Of a stretch of 64,000 nucleotides of DNA, positions 47,243 through 58,640 are shown piece by piece; positions within the stretch are counted from its first letter, which is position 1; each line of letters starts with the position of its first letter. The position numbers were made by a program, and so were the translations under genes. The notes under the pieces were generated by a model that was not told the origin of the DNA, ran no database searches, and worked only from the letters and a program-made list of their open reading frames with translations. Location: assembly GCA_963576785.1 (NCBI GenBank), contig OY756147.1, forward strand, positions 1,116,001 through 1,180,000, written 5' to 3'. This DNA is from Chlorophyllum brunneum. Lineage: Eukaryota; Basidiomycota; Agaricomycetes; Agaricales; Agaricaceae.

Positions 47243-47851
47243 TCATCGACCGCCCTTGCCGCCCTTCATTTGCTGTTTGGACACCCTGGGTGCACTCGGT
47301 GCAGCCTGGCGGACGGGCTAGAGATGTTGTCAACATAGCGGTCTGAGGTAACAATTCGACCAACAACATACCTTTGATTTCTTAGCCTCCTTCTCCTTCT
47401 TCTCATTCTTGGCCTTGGTGATGGCGGCCAGCCGTTGCTGTTGACGGACAGCAAGGGTTTGGTTGCGCTTGGAGGCGATGGTGGCAAGATCGGCGCCGAC
47501 GATGCCACGCTGGTGCTTCACGGTGCGACGAGAACGCTTCTTAGCAACCTCCTCCGTGATACCCTTCTTGTGCATCCTACGGTATACCTGCGTCCAGGCG
47601 ATCTTGCGGGGGTTTTTGCGTTGGAGGAAAAGTGAGGCATTTTTTGAGGAGGCGAAGCGGAAGACCTAGTCCGGGAATTGAACAAATGCCCTAATGCGCA
47701 ACTGTATACGCACCTTGCTGTCGCCACGGACAAAGAGCTTGCCCTTGCTGGGATAGATACGGTAACCGGAGAAGGAGTCAATCTCGAGTTTCTATTCCCC
47801 CAAATACGGGTCAGTTATTTTATACGAAATCGAGCAGATTAGACATACCAT
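47243..47851 (-). CDS. RPL24: 60S ribosomal protein eL24
   Basis: Exons 47851-47849, 47791-47714, 47665-47372 and 47317-47243 give 149 residues. The first exon is the ATG alone. The protein reads M-KLEIDSFSGYRIYPSKGK, then VFRFASSKNASLFLQRKNP, WTQVYRRMHKKG, KHQRGIVGADLATIASKRNQ and ends SKQQMKGGKGGR. These are the hallmarks of eL24, a large-subunit protein at the subunit interface. A CCCGTCCGCC exon start and short introns are clear. It is convergent with the SNARE gene upstream on the plus strand. Confidence 0.93.
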
Positions 47852-48322
47852 CTGTAATGTTGGAAAGCGCAGGGAAAGGAATGAGTCAATCAGCAAGGTA
47901 GTCCATCTAACAGATTTCCAAACGACAATGCGTCATCCAATCGTCGGTAACAACATCCAACCCAAATTCCCGTCTTTCTAGATGAAATATGCATGTGCGG
48001 GATCCGGGAGACTCGTAGAATGCAGTGGTAATGCGGACGTGAAGCAGAAATGTAAGAGTTTAGGCTCACCTTGAGGTGTCTTGTCGCGCAGTCAGTGCGT
48101 AGCCCTCCTCAGACCCTCAATCAACCCAACTCGGCATTTGCCGAGCGTGATAATGATCCTTTTTGGACGTTACCCGCGTCTTAAGCGATCGTCACAGTCT
48201 AAGGGCCCGGCCATAACAATAATCCAAATAAAACATGGGCACCACCCTGTGATGACAAGGACCCGCGTGAATCCATTTTGATTATTTATCTCATATTACA
48301 ATCCCCATCCCAGAGGGACACT

Positions 48323-48423
48323 GGGTCGATGGCGTAGTTGGTTATCGCATCTGTCTAACACCTTCTCCAGTTCCTGGCTGGACGGTTCACAGAAGGTCCT
48401 CAGTTCGAACCTGGGTCGACTCA
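48323..48423 (+). tRNA. tRNA-Val (AAC) with a 27-nt intron
   Basis: The acceptor 5' strand GGGTCGA pairs with TCGACTC (one G-U). The D arm GCG...CGC is present. The anticodon stem TCTGT pairs with ACAGA, and the loop CTAACA reads anticodon AAC. An interruption of 27 nt (about 48361-48387) follows the base after the anticodon, the canonical position. The T arm CTCAG-TTCGAAC-CTGGG is intact and contains the B box GGTTCGAA-like core GTTCGAAC. Confidence 0.88.
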
Positions 48424-50132
48424 CTCCTTTTTCTCTACATACCGAGAACATCACAACTTGAACAAATCATCCCAGTCCCAAGCACGCGGCTGAATGGCAT
48501 CCGAACCCAGTGATACACGCCGGCGAGGCCCTTACTCGATATGACCACCGCACTATTGAAGACCCACTACACATGACCACTTGACCAGAGGACCTCGGTG
48601 AAGCCATGATCTTCGAGTTCTCTTCTATGACATGCCGGGATTCTAATTTACAAAGTGAAACGAATGGAAGTTGAGGGAGCGAGCCTGCATACCAGTCAAA
48701 CGTTACCCATACCCCACTACCTATGCAGTCTTTCTACACCCGTTCGCTCGGGCCTGTGTGATGGGGGGCTACTACTACTGGCATCAGTTAATCAGGGAAT
48801 CAGGAAAGCCGAGCTGGGAAAATTGCAGTATTTTTGACATGCTCCCGACTCGGGCGATTCGACGTTACCTGCTAAAATCCTGATACCGACTCCAAATTGT
48901 CGGCGTGCGGAATCCAAAAACTCGGAGAGGGAGTGAACGACTAGTGTCTGCCTGACTACACGAGGCCCCACCTCGGACGAGGTCCAGCAACAAATGATGC
49001 TTCATGTGTTACATTTTATGAGCAATATCGCAACTGAGTTTATCGAAGGTGAATCTGCCACAGTGGGTTCAGTGACTCCGGGCGGAATGCGCTGTTCCTT
49101 AGATACTGACCCAAGCTGACCCATCAGTCGCTTTAGATTAGCTTCAGGGAGATTCCAAGGAACAGGCATCTATCCAAGAACACCTTCATGCTCTCCCCTG
49201 TGCATGAGTATAGCTCCTCCAAGTGATCAGCTTCGGGGACCCGAATACATGAACCTTACTTCCCAATCTTAGCCTCCTCGACTTTAGGAAGTACCTCTTC
49301 ATTAAGATAGTCACGGGCCCTTGGCCGCAAGGAACGGGTTGGCCCTGATTGATATACGGCGGGTGTAGAAGCTGCGGAGGGAAACATACTCCTTAACTGG
49401 GGACGATAACAATAAAACCTTGTGCAAATGAACACATTTTGCTTCTGTACTCGGCGCCACAAACCAAAAAAAAGACATACTGTCGTTTCTATTCGACATC
49501 TGAGTTTACCGCGTAATCAGTTTCTGTAAGTTCATTAACACAAAGTGCCCTCACTGAGTACTGAATACTGACGCTTAAATGGAGCTTGATTAATGCCGTC
49601 CGCACGCCCACCGAGGGGTTGGGCTCAACATCGCCTCCAGATGTATCATGAGGCATCCTCTGTCAGTCAAGTTACTTGATGTAGGGTCTTGCCTATGGGG
49701 TTCCCGGCATTAGGTAGCCAACTACTACCGAAGTGGAAGCGGAAGGAAGCCACCTGGGATAAGATCATGACCCGAGGGCTGTGAGGAAAAGTCATCATCA
49801 AAGTAGTCATTGGACCCTGGCTGCTAACCTTCCAGGAACCCGCGGGGTTTCTCTGGAGAAGTTGTGCTTAACTGGCAGGACTTGGTGCCGCCCGATGATA
49901 TTTATATAGTTTGTTCTAGATTGAGCACAGTACCAGGCCCATGTTCTTGGGAATAGCATCCGCTCAGCATTCAACCTCATGAGGAAGAACGCTTCCGCTG
50001 GCTGATGATAAGGAACGAATGATAATAAATTTAGGCCGTGAAATTCGTAACGTACAAACAAATACCAATCAGATGCATAGGATGAGAACACCAAGAGAAA
50101 AACACACTATCGCACGGTATAAAAATACAAGA
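48424..50132. other. Long intergenic region, no confirmed gene
   Basis: About 1.7 kb with only short ORFs. A minus-strand frame at 49,256-49,462 ends in ARDYLNEEVLPKVEEAKIGK, which looks protein-like and may be the last exon of a small gene. I could not build a convincing upstream exon or name a family. Confidence 0.35.
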
Positions 50133-52645
50133 TCAACAAATTTCTTCTTCTTCCTCCACACTGCTGGTAAAACCCCCACCCCATCGAGTATTTCCGATCC
50201 CCGCGTTCTTGCCTGATTCTGCATTGTCCATACTCGGCCGGGGCTTAAAACTTTCACGCTTTGCCCTCGATGCCTTCCTGAGTGCACTGGAGCCCGCTCC
50301 TGGAACACTCTTGCTCGAATTTTGGAGCCTGCCGTACGCTCCAACGAAGCTCCCCTTGACACCGGCAGATGCACTGCGTACCCCCGATGAATGGGCCATG
50401 GTGCTAGGAAGTCTACCGTGGCCAAGAGTGTGACGTTGTGTTCCTGACTTGGAAGGGGGTCTGAGTATGGATGAAGTAACGGAGCCAGGGGTCTTTGTTG
50501 GAACCTTCGATGGCGAAGTAGGTCTAGAGGGCATATTATTGCCTCTATGCTTGTTGAGGGGTGCTCGCCCAATCCCATGACCGCCTGCGGCTGATTCATT
50601 GAGTTTCCGGCGTTTGTTGGGAAGGGAATGGGAGGAATTGGTCGAACTCGACCTTATGGCAGGTGTAACAACACCCGTCCTTGAGTCATGTACGTAACCG
50701 CTACTGGAGTTAACCGGTGTTGTTGCACGAGGTGGTACAGACCCCGCTCGAGGAGGTCTGCGTTTATTCTCTTGATCTGCCGCAGTAACTGTCTCCATAA
50801 GTATCTGCAAGAAGCTTTCACCATGCACCAGGAACATTTGTCCCGTTTCCTGTTCCCATGCAGGTATCGATGTGAGGAGATCTTGTTCCAGCTGAGTGGA
50901 TAAGTCGTCATTCAGTATGTCCACGATATACCTTTACCGAGATTACTCACACGGGGCTTCTCTTTCGAAACTCTTTTCCGCATCTTCTCCTCACGCAACA
51001 GGCGACCAGGATCTCTTGGACCTCGCCCTAGTAGACGGGTCTGGTCGCCAGCAGCCCGGGCGAGTTCCTTTTCCTCTTCGCAAATGTCAAAGTATTTCCT
51101 AATATTTGCCAAGAGCGGTGCCTTTAATCTACGCTCCTCTTTCAATCTTCTGATCTCATCTTCATGGATAGTCAAAAGTTCCTCCGTGTTCTCGTCTATG
51201 GAGGGATCAGAAGTGCTCGCAAAAGGAAAAGCGCAGATCATACCATCGACAAACGGAGCAAAGTCGGCCCTCTCATCATCTCCCACCATGAGATCATCCC
51301 ATAGCTTGACAATTTCTTGTCTGGCACTTTCGACGAACATTCCCATTCGCTCTCGTTTCAGCTCCAGCATGCGTTCCAGTTCCTCTTCGTATTTCCGGAC
51401 CGTGTCTTCTGTACTCCCTCGATGATTCTCAACAAAGGCATCCATGTCTGCCTCCCCGACACCCAACCGCCGCCAGAGGCCCTCCAATTGATCATACATG
51501 GCCTGGATGTGTGCCTCCCGTCTTCTCTTGAGGTCTTCGAGTGAGGCTTGTAAGCTCTTTGCCCATGAAAGCAAACCTTGGGCTGGATCAACGTTTTCCA
51601 GACCATACGGCATGCTCTGGTCCTCGGTCAAGGCTTCATCATCTGCCTCTTCTATCCGTGCAACGAAACGAGCGAACGTTCTTTGATATTCAATCTCCAA
51701 CGCTTCCACCTTTTCGCCGCGAGTCAAACTGTTCACCAGTGAACTGGATCTAGAGGGTGGTGTGGGGGTAAAAAGGAAAGGATCCGACGCAGGGCTCGTT
51801 GATTTCGACGAACAAGAAGCAGAGGAGAAAGGGGATGAGTTGGAACCAAGGACGTCAAGAGTTGGTGGAAGGATTCCGAGCTCTGAGTAAAGCCAATCTA
51901 TTTGTACAAATATACTGGTTAGTTGAGACAAGCGCTTTCCCTAGATCGTGATCAATGCATCAGTTGCGATCAGACGGTTGGACGAACAAAGGACCTACCA
52001 CTTCTGCCTTTCCCCGCACGAGCTCTTTCTCCAGTTTCAGGAAACGCTCCGACGAAACGTCTCGGTAAGATTCAGGATCAAGCACATTCTCTCCGGTAGC
52101 AACTGTGGGCTCTACAATGTCCAGACTGAAGAAAGTGCTTCCTAGTGTCCGTGCAAGCGAATGGAGGCGGTTCGTGATTGTCATGAGCTGTTCCAATTTC
52201 GAATGGTAATGCTAGCACATGGATTATATGAGATGCTGTTCAACTGTAGAGAAAGTGACAAAAGACGGACTTGACGCAGTTTCTCTTGAAGTTCGGTTAC
52301 GAGTTCGTATCGCCGCGGCAGCACAACCTCCTTTCTGAGCTCTCCAACGCACTCTCCCGTTGACTTGATGTTTCCGCCCAGTGCTTTCGAGTATCGTATG
52401 CACTCCTTCTCCACTGTATCACACCTCGTCATCCATTCGTCTACCTCCTTCCGTCGTGATTCCACCTGCCTCTCAACACCTCTGACAAGCTCTTCCTGCA
52501 GCGCCTTGAGATCATCTTCCAACGCATCTGATGGCAGTCCGAGTTGTGAATGTAGAGTCGGCAAGAGTTGTGTCTGTGTCTGTAGATGGGTGTGCAGCGA
52601 GTTCAGGAGGGCTGTGAGGGCTGTGGTCGTTGCATGCGCCGACAT
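50133..52645 (-). CDS. ASE1: Ase1/MAP65/PRC1 microtubule-bundling protein
   Basis: Exons 52645-52271, 52211-51999, 51940-50951 and 50891-50133 give 778 residues with phases in agreement. The N-terminal half is coiled-coil (LNSLHTHLQTQTQLLPTLHS, LPSDALEDDLKALQEEL, LHSLARTLGSTFF). Then come SQLTSIFVQIDWLYSELGI and LRREAHIQAMYDQ-type helices and the spectrin-like microtubule-binding region ending LLREEKMRKRVSKEKPR. The C-terminus is Ser/Arg/Pro-rich (CDK-type SP and TP sites) and ends EEEEEIC. The family cross-links antiparallel microtubules at the spindle midzone. An in-frame ATG 11 codons upstream (52,678) is an alternative start. Its start lies only about 100 bp from the stop of the monooxygenase gene. 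Confidence 0.85.
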
Positions 52646-52741
52646 TGTCGCAGCAGTGGCAGATCGGCCTGCCTTCAATTGGGCGCGAATTCAACCTTCA
52701 CGTCACGTGGTCGCGACGCGACGTGTCACGGGACCATCGGT

Positions 52742-54690
52742 CTATTGATGCGAGATATTTCTGTCTACATGTATTGCAGTCGCTCGCCCTCCAGGTTCCA
52801 GAAACTCTCGCAGAATGCCAGTCCCCCACTTTGACCACCAGTCCTCTGCTTTCTCAGTCGCATCATATAGCCACATACTAAGCGTTTCGCTCCAGAGCAC
52901 AGAAAGATCCTCATCCAGTTGGTCCGACATCTCTTGTGCCGCCGATTTCGCCAAGAAGCCATCGAATTGGTCACGCATAGGCCCTTCCGGCATTATCCAC
53001 GAATGCAACAACGACACATCTATTTGAGATCCGTGGGCAATTCGTGGACTTCTGATCTCCTCGTACGCCATGAGCAGTCGCGGAATGAGTAAGCGAGACG
53101 GGACGCGCGCAAACAAATATCCCAAGGCTTCGGCATCCTCCAGTCCTAGTGATGCGTTGTGTTGCATGCCAGGCTAGGGGGCCGTTTCAGAGCCGTTTGG
53201 AAATTCAATACCCTTCCCTCTGTCTCCAGACTCACCGGCATTCCATGGGCCGCATCGCCTACCAGAACGATCATACCGCCATCACATACCAAGTCATCAA
53301 GCAAAGGTTGCTCTACATGAACGCTCGCGTATGCTTTGACACCCCTGCACAAATCCAGCAACTTGAGAGGTCTAAGAATCAGAAATCAGCCCAAAATTCT
53401 GGGTAAAAGAACGGATAGCAGCCACCTTCCAACGAATTTTGTGTAGTCAATAAACACAAAGTCCTCCAGTCTGAAGTTGTCATACCATTCAAAGTCCTTG
53501 ATTGAAGGATCGAGAGTAACGCCAGGGGGGATCTTGTATCCCATCGTTATGGTATACGTCTTCGCCCCTTTCTGTATCGGGAAATATTGTATATCAGTTA
53601 TCGGTTCGTTCCAGAACCAGGCGGTGATGACTTGCCCCCATCTGTCCTTGTAGCTGCACACCCTCTCCCGCCCAAATGAACAGCTAGTTGAGAGCAGGAA
53701 TGAGCGACACAGATAGTAAACCGAAGAAAAATTGACACATACGCTCGATTCGTTTAACACGGTTGAGAGCTCTGGATCCTTGTGGAAATCATCACAGGGT
53801 ATTGTGCACGCAATGGTCAAAAATCGGCTTCCACTCGAGTCCGGTCTTCGACCGCTGATCACGGAGCGTACAATCCCCCCAACACCATCGGCGCCAACGA
53901 TGAAATCCGATGGAACCTCGTCCCCATTTTCTAGAGTGGCGCTACACCTCGACGAGTCAATCTTGACTACTCGTGAGTTAGGCCGAAAGGTTGCTCCAGA
54001 GTCTGTCGCAAGCTTGTATAGCCAATCCCACAAGTCGGAGTCCTAATCAAAGAATAAGAATCAACGTGCGGTTCAGAGTAACTCAGGGGTTGTACCTTGA
54101 TAAAGGTATAATCGGCGACGTTTTGGTTCGAAAATGCTTCATGCTGAAGTAATGCGTTCAGGAGTAAGGTTCCAACCACGCGATCATACTCGCCTGAGAT
54201 GAGAAGTAACTCAACGTTCTGTCATAAGAGATTCTTGTAACACATACTGCGTATAAAAATACACCTCATGAATTTTCGACTGAATTTGTCCAGGTGTTTC
54301 TTCAGGCCCCAGCGGTTTAGACATAGGGTGCCGTTCGGGGGGAGTCTACCATCCCCTTCCTGAGAAAGGATGCTTTAGATCTCGAGGGACTGGGGACTTA
54401 CTTAAGCGCCCCACGGCGCTACGTATCAAGATTTTAATATGACTGCTGCTGGGTAAAGATGATCATCAGTCCTACCTTGTTCCTCCCGTCCGTCGCTTCA
54501 AGCACAGTGACCCTATGTCCAGCTTTTGCCAAAGTGAAAGCAGAAGCAAGTCCTAGGTCGATCATCAGCCCTCAAAGATCCTTGTCATCCAAAGCCCAAA
54601 ATCACCCGCTATACTTCCGCCCACAACCGTCACAGCCAGTACCTCATCCACTGATCTACTCTTCCTTGTCTCCAGATGATGACCGGGCAT
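52742..54690 (-). CDS. FAD-dependent monooxygenase (salicylate hydroxylase-like)
   Basis: The start MPGHHLETRKS is at 54,690. The FAD-binding loop VVGGSIAG|LASAFTLAKAG is assembled across an intron and followed by HRVTVLEA. RLPPNGTLCLNRWG lies in the next exon. The middle contains GADGVGGIVRSVISG (54,000-53,870), the DG motif of flavoprotein hydroxylases. The third motif VGDAAHGMP (about 53,250) continues across an intron to PGMQHNASLGLEDAEALG. At least six short introns are present. The class uses NAD(P)H and oxygen to hydroxylate or epoxidise small aromatics or terpenoids. No membrane anchor is clear. The substrate cannot be read from sequence. Confidence 0.8.
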
Positions 54691-55437
54691 TCTCAGCAGG
54701 GTATAAGGAATTGTTGTCGATTACTAGACGGGAGACAAAGGGGAACCGAAAGTCACGGTAACCTAAAACCCTTTGATGAAGACAGGTGGCTGTTTTTATA
54801 CGTCAGATGTTGCGCTCAGGATAGAGAACTGTTTTGGGAAGCCATATGTTAAGGCACGTGAAAGGTTCGGCGACAATTAAGACGCTTGTCCGGTTCCTAT
54901 GTCCGCCCATCAAGTCACAAAGGTCGACCCATAGGGCCATGGTGTTCTTTTGAAGAAAAGCTAAGCGAGACCAAACCTATGATGACACAATACAACAGTC
55001 TCTGCTCTGACGTTGCCTGGCGCCTGGTTTTTCCCACCCTCTCTGATGCACCTGACCCGAAGACGGTGAGGCGAGGTATTACGATGGAGACAGTGGTCCA
55101 TGAATAACTAAGTGGTCTCCAAGGTCTCGCGCCCATCTCACAGATTCGGTACTAGGGGAAGCAGTATTAAGAAGACCATTGCAAGAAAACGTCCGGATGG
55201 AACAGTGCTACCGGATGCGGTTTAAGCCACTACAAGCCCCCGGTGAGATATAGCCCCAACCACCCACTGTCATCTCTATACATTAATTCCAACAACCACA
55301 ACGTATCCTTGCAGGCAAGAAGGCGATCGGATCCAAAGAGACCTGTATGAAAACAAGGTTCATATTCTAGCAAGCTGTCCATCGATGGCACGAGTTGGGG
55401 CCCTCGGCCTAAGTCATATCCGCCATTTGGGATTGGT
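54691..55437. other. Intergenic, no gene recognised
   Basis: Only short ORFs in conflicting frames. It lies between the start of the monooxygenase gene and the end of the carrier gene. Confidence 0.45.
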
Positions 55438-57445
55438 TCAGACACGCATACTCCCTTTTCGTCTTTGGAGGAGTTTCCAGGCCAGTATGAAGCACCCTGA
55501 GCCCCCAAGAAGGAACACCTGTCATGATAAATTAAGTACGGACTAAAGGTGAGATAAGTGGTGCCGTACACCAGCCAAAATGATTGGTCGAAACCATAGG
55601 TAACGAGGCGGTGATAGCAGTGCGCCCGCGAGAGGATTTCCAGTTAGCAGCGGAAGTGACAGGGTAAAAGATAATATTGCTATGCGCAATCTGATGGCAT
55701 CTCGTGTTAATACTCCTCCCGAAATAACCTGAGGCAGACATACGGAAGATCAGATGCATCACTGCGAGTGACAAAGCTACTAATTCCAGGAGTAGCCAGG
55801 GAGACAGCTGAAAACACGACTCAGGGTTTCAGACATGGCAGTCAAAGAGGAGCACTCACTTCCGCCGGAAAAGAAACCAAAGAAAACGCCAAAAGCAGCG
55901 ACACCCCCTGCCGTGGTTGCACCAAACATAGCAAATACGAGAGCGCCTGTGATGAATGATGACACGATGATGGCTAAAAATATCAGAACACGAGACACTA
56001 GCGTGAGTATAAATTGCGCGGAATCATGGGAAATTTACTGTTGAGAGGGCCATATTTATCCGCAATCAAGTTGGGGAGTACACGCCCGGCTATTGAGGTT
56101 GCGTTCATGATCGTGATCTACACCTGATTAGACAAAGCTGAAACACCAACAATCAGCTTCTCACAGAATATTTGACGATATTTGCATTGAGGTGGTGCAA
56201 GGACGACCAAAGCTGCAGGTAGAAGACTCGGGGATGCTTAGCCAAACCAGACGACGTGACCCTGAAACGACTTACAGGGAACGAAAGCTCCCCAGAATAC
56301 CTGAGAAGCGAAACCAAGGTCAGAGTGCTGAGGGTTGATGAAATTTCGACGTACGAGGAACGATCCGGCCATGTAGGCGAGGTACGCAACATCCGTAAGT
56401 ATTTCTTTCACTATGGGGCCGCTGCTGCCTTTGCTTCTGTTAGGTGGAAGTCTTGTTCGCATAATCAAATTGGCGATGACCATCAGTCCGAGGTCCAGGA
56501 AACCAACGGCTCTGAATGAAATATGAGGAACGTGCACCTGGAAAGCACTTCCAAAGACATACCGAACGCCCCAGCCAAACCCCGCTACTTGAAATATGTT
56601 GTTGAGCATAATGGGATATATACAACCTCCCACACTAGAGCCTGAGAAGGAAAGTCAGATCCCCATTCTGTACCCTGAAGAGACACAAACCAGCTATGAC
56701 AAGACCCATTGCAAGAGATCTTCTCTTTCGGAAATAGTGTGCCGAAACGGAGAGACTAGGGACAAATATAAAACCCATTCCTATCCCGGCACCAATGCTC
56801 TGTGCGAGGAAAAATTGATAGTAATGATGAGGTTGCGCCAGCGACAGCATGAACGTCCTGTGTCGAAGAAAGGTCAGACGTCGAGTCAGGGAGTATTCGA
56901 GAGGCACCCACGAGAACAAGTAGAGAACTGAACCAAACAACACCGCATGGTGGAAGTACCCCAGTTCGAATAGCTTTCCGGCAGGAAGACCGAAGGCGAA
57001 GAGACAAAAAACTTGGACCGAGCCGATCCAACTGATCTCAGAGGGAGAGTGTTCATTAAGTAGAATGCGCTAAGAGAGCTCAGTGGTTGGTCTCCCGGAG
57101 AAAACATATTCCAGCTCACTGTATAATAGTCTTGATAGACACCAAAGGACTGGACGATACCGAATGTGCAGAATGTGCAAATGGAACTGAAGGACAAGCC
57201 CAGGTCAGGGTACCTAGGTATGGAGTGATTCGTTGGTCTTACCCTCCCAGCACTGTTAGCCATGCTCTCGTTCCACCCTCCGGAAAGGACAGTGCCAGTG
57301 ACGCCGACGCCGGCTCGGGATCAACTGTTTGGGCCGACAGGTGTTCGTGGGAGAGGGGGTGTGGGTGTTTTTCTTTGTCGTACGTTTTTGGGTCGCTTTG
57401 CGACATTGAGCGGGACTCGTCGCTGGAGAGAGAGCCAGTGGTCAT
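55438..57445 (-). CDS. MFS transporter, monocarboxylate (MCH) type
   Basis: The start chosen is MTTGSLSSDESRS at 57,445. An acidic/His-rich cytosolic N-terminus leads to FPEGGTRAWLTVLGG, a signature of the fungal MCH group. Membrane segments follow, with LSLAQPHHYYQFFLAQSIGA, GMGFIFVPSLSVSAHYF, KRRSLAMGLVIAG, a central basic loop, VLIFLAIIVSSFITGALVF and FGATTAGGVAAFGVFFGFFS, and near the end LLTGNPLAGALLS and VFLLGGSGCFILAWKLLQ; the stop is at 55,440-55,438. Many short introns interrupt it, so the exon list is approximate. The family moves monocarboxylates or related small organic anions across the plasma membrane. A longer in-frame start exists at 57,487. Confidence 0.75.
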
Positions 57446-58640
57446 GGTTGCAGAAAGCTGAGAGACTTCATTAATCTGGGATGACATGCATGCTCTGACT
57501 CGCGGGAAACGTTCGTGTGGTGCAGCTGTTGGCCGGCAAGATGGCAAATAAAAACAGCCACACCTATTTAAAGAACTGGTAGGAAACGGAAGGACTGGAG
57601 CTTCCTGGCGCTGGGAAGAACATGGGTGAAGCCACTAGGGCGTTGTATAATGTTAGGCGTTTCGACCATCAAATGGCAATCGGCATTATGCCGAGGCCGC
57701 CCCAAAATAGGTGGGTCGAGTGCAAACATGCGCTGAGAGCTGGTTTGGGGCATCAAGTTTTCTGCGGAATCAGTGGGTTACGGGCCGTGAAATGGGTTGG
57801 GTAAATCGGAATCTGCACTGTGGGCCGTGATCAGTTGATAGATAAGAGCTTGGCGTGATGATCTCAGCAGGCTATGCCTGAGGATTACGCCTTTTCCCGT
57901 GGTAACACCGGTCTTTGGGTGTGGATAAGAATGGGCCATAGGCGCCTCGGGGGCAGAGGAAGCCTCGTGACGCCGTGAGCCTGTGAAGCATCGCGAAAAG
58001 AAATCTACGCTTGAGCGCCACCTCGTGGTAAGCGATTACGTCAGTCCACACCTTCACTTCCTCTCCGTCCATCAGGTTTGCAGCACCGGATTAGACGGAC
58101 CATGTTCATATCCTGCCAACAGACGCCAGGTGGGCTTCAACTTCCATCTCTCTGACCGTTACCGATGTATTACCGGCCGAAATGTACGGCTCAATCTTTT
58201 TTGCTCTGGCCAAGATGGGCTGCTCTGGATACCCCGATGCGGTTTTCAAATTCGTGTGGAACACCGTATTCTCACTTCACGTCAGGAAAAACATGAGTAA
58301 GCGAGCTTTCTCAGCTTCTGTCCTTGGGGTCTCTCTGCTGGATAACTTTGGGCAAAGGATACGCTCGCTCACATGTTCGTCTTCGCAAGTTCCCAGATCC
58401 ATCGCAAATAGTCGATATCTCCATTGGTCTTCGCTACTTATGGCATCAGGTAGCTTGTTCCGAAATCATGATGATGTTCAACGTTCGCACCTCGAACGCG
58501 TTCATCTCTTTGGATTCAAAATGGTTCATGGTTCATTGGAGTCTGGAAGCAACTCTCTTCCGGAATCGGTCAATTCAAGACATGATAAAAGGCAGCCTCG
58601 GACGGGCAATCCATGCAAATCCTGAGTCTCCTTCCGTGCC
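57446..58640. other. Intergenic, ORFs of unclear status
   Basis: Plus-strand ORFs at 58,182-58,625 and 58,324-58,644 overlap in different frames (for example SIFFALAKMGCSGYPDAVF) and show no family features. It may include an unrecognised exon of a gene upstream of the oxidase or a relic. Confidence 0.35.

Noticed and set aside
57983..58625. Plus-strand ORFs upstream of the acyl-CoA oxidase as its N-terminal exons
   Set aside because: The oxidase reading starts cleanly at MTHQLHAHPLF with family-like helices soon after. I found no splice path joining the upstream ORFs in phase, so they are left unassigned.
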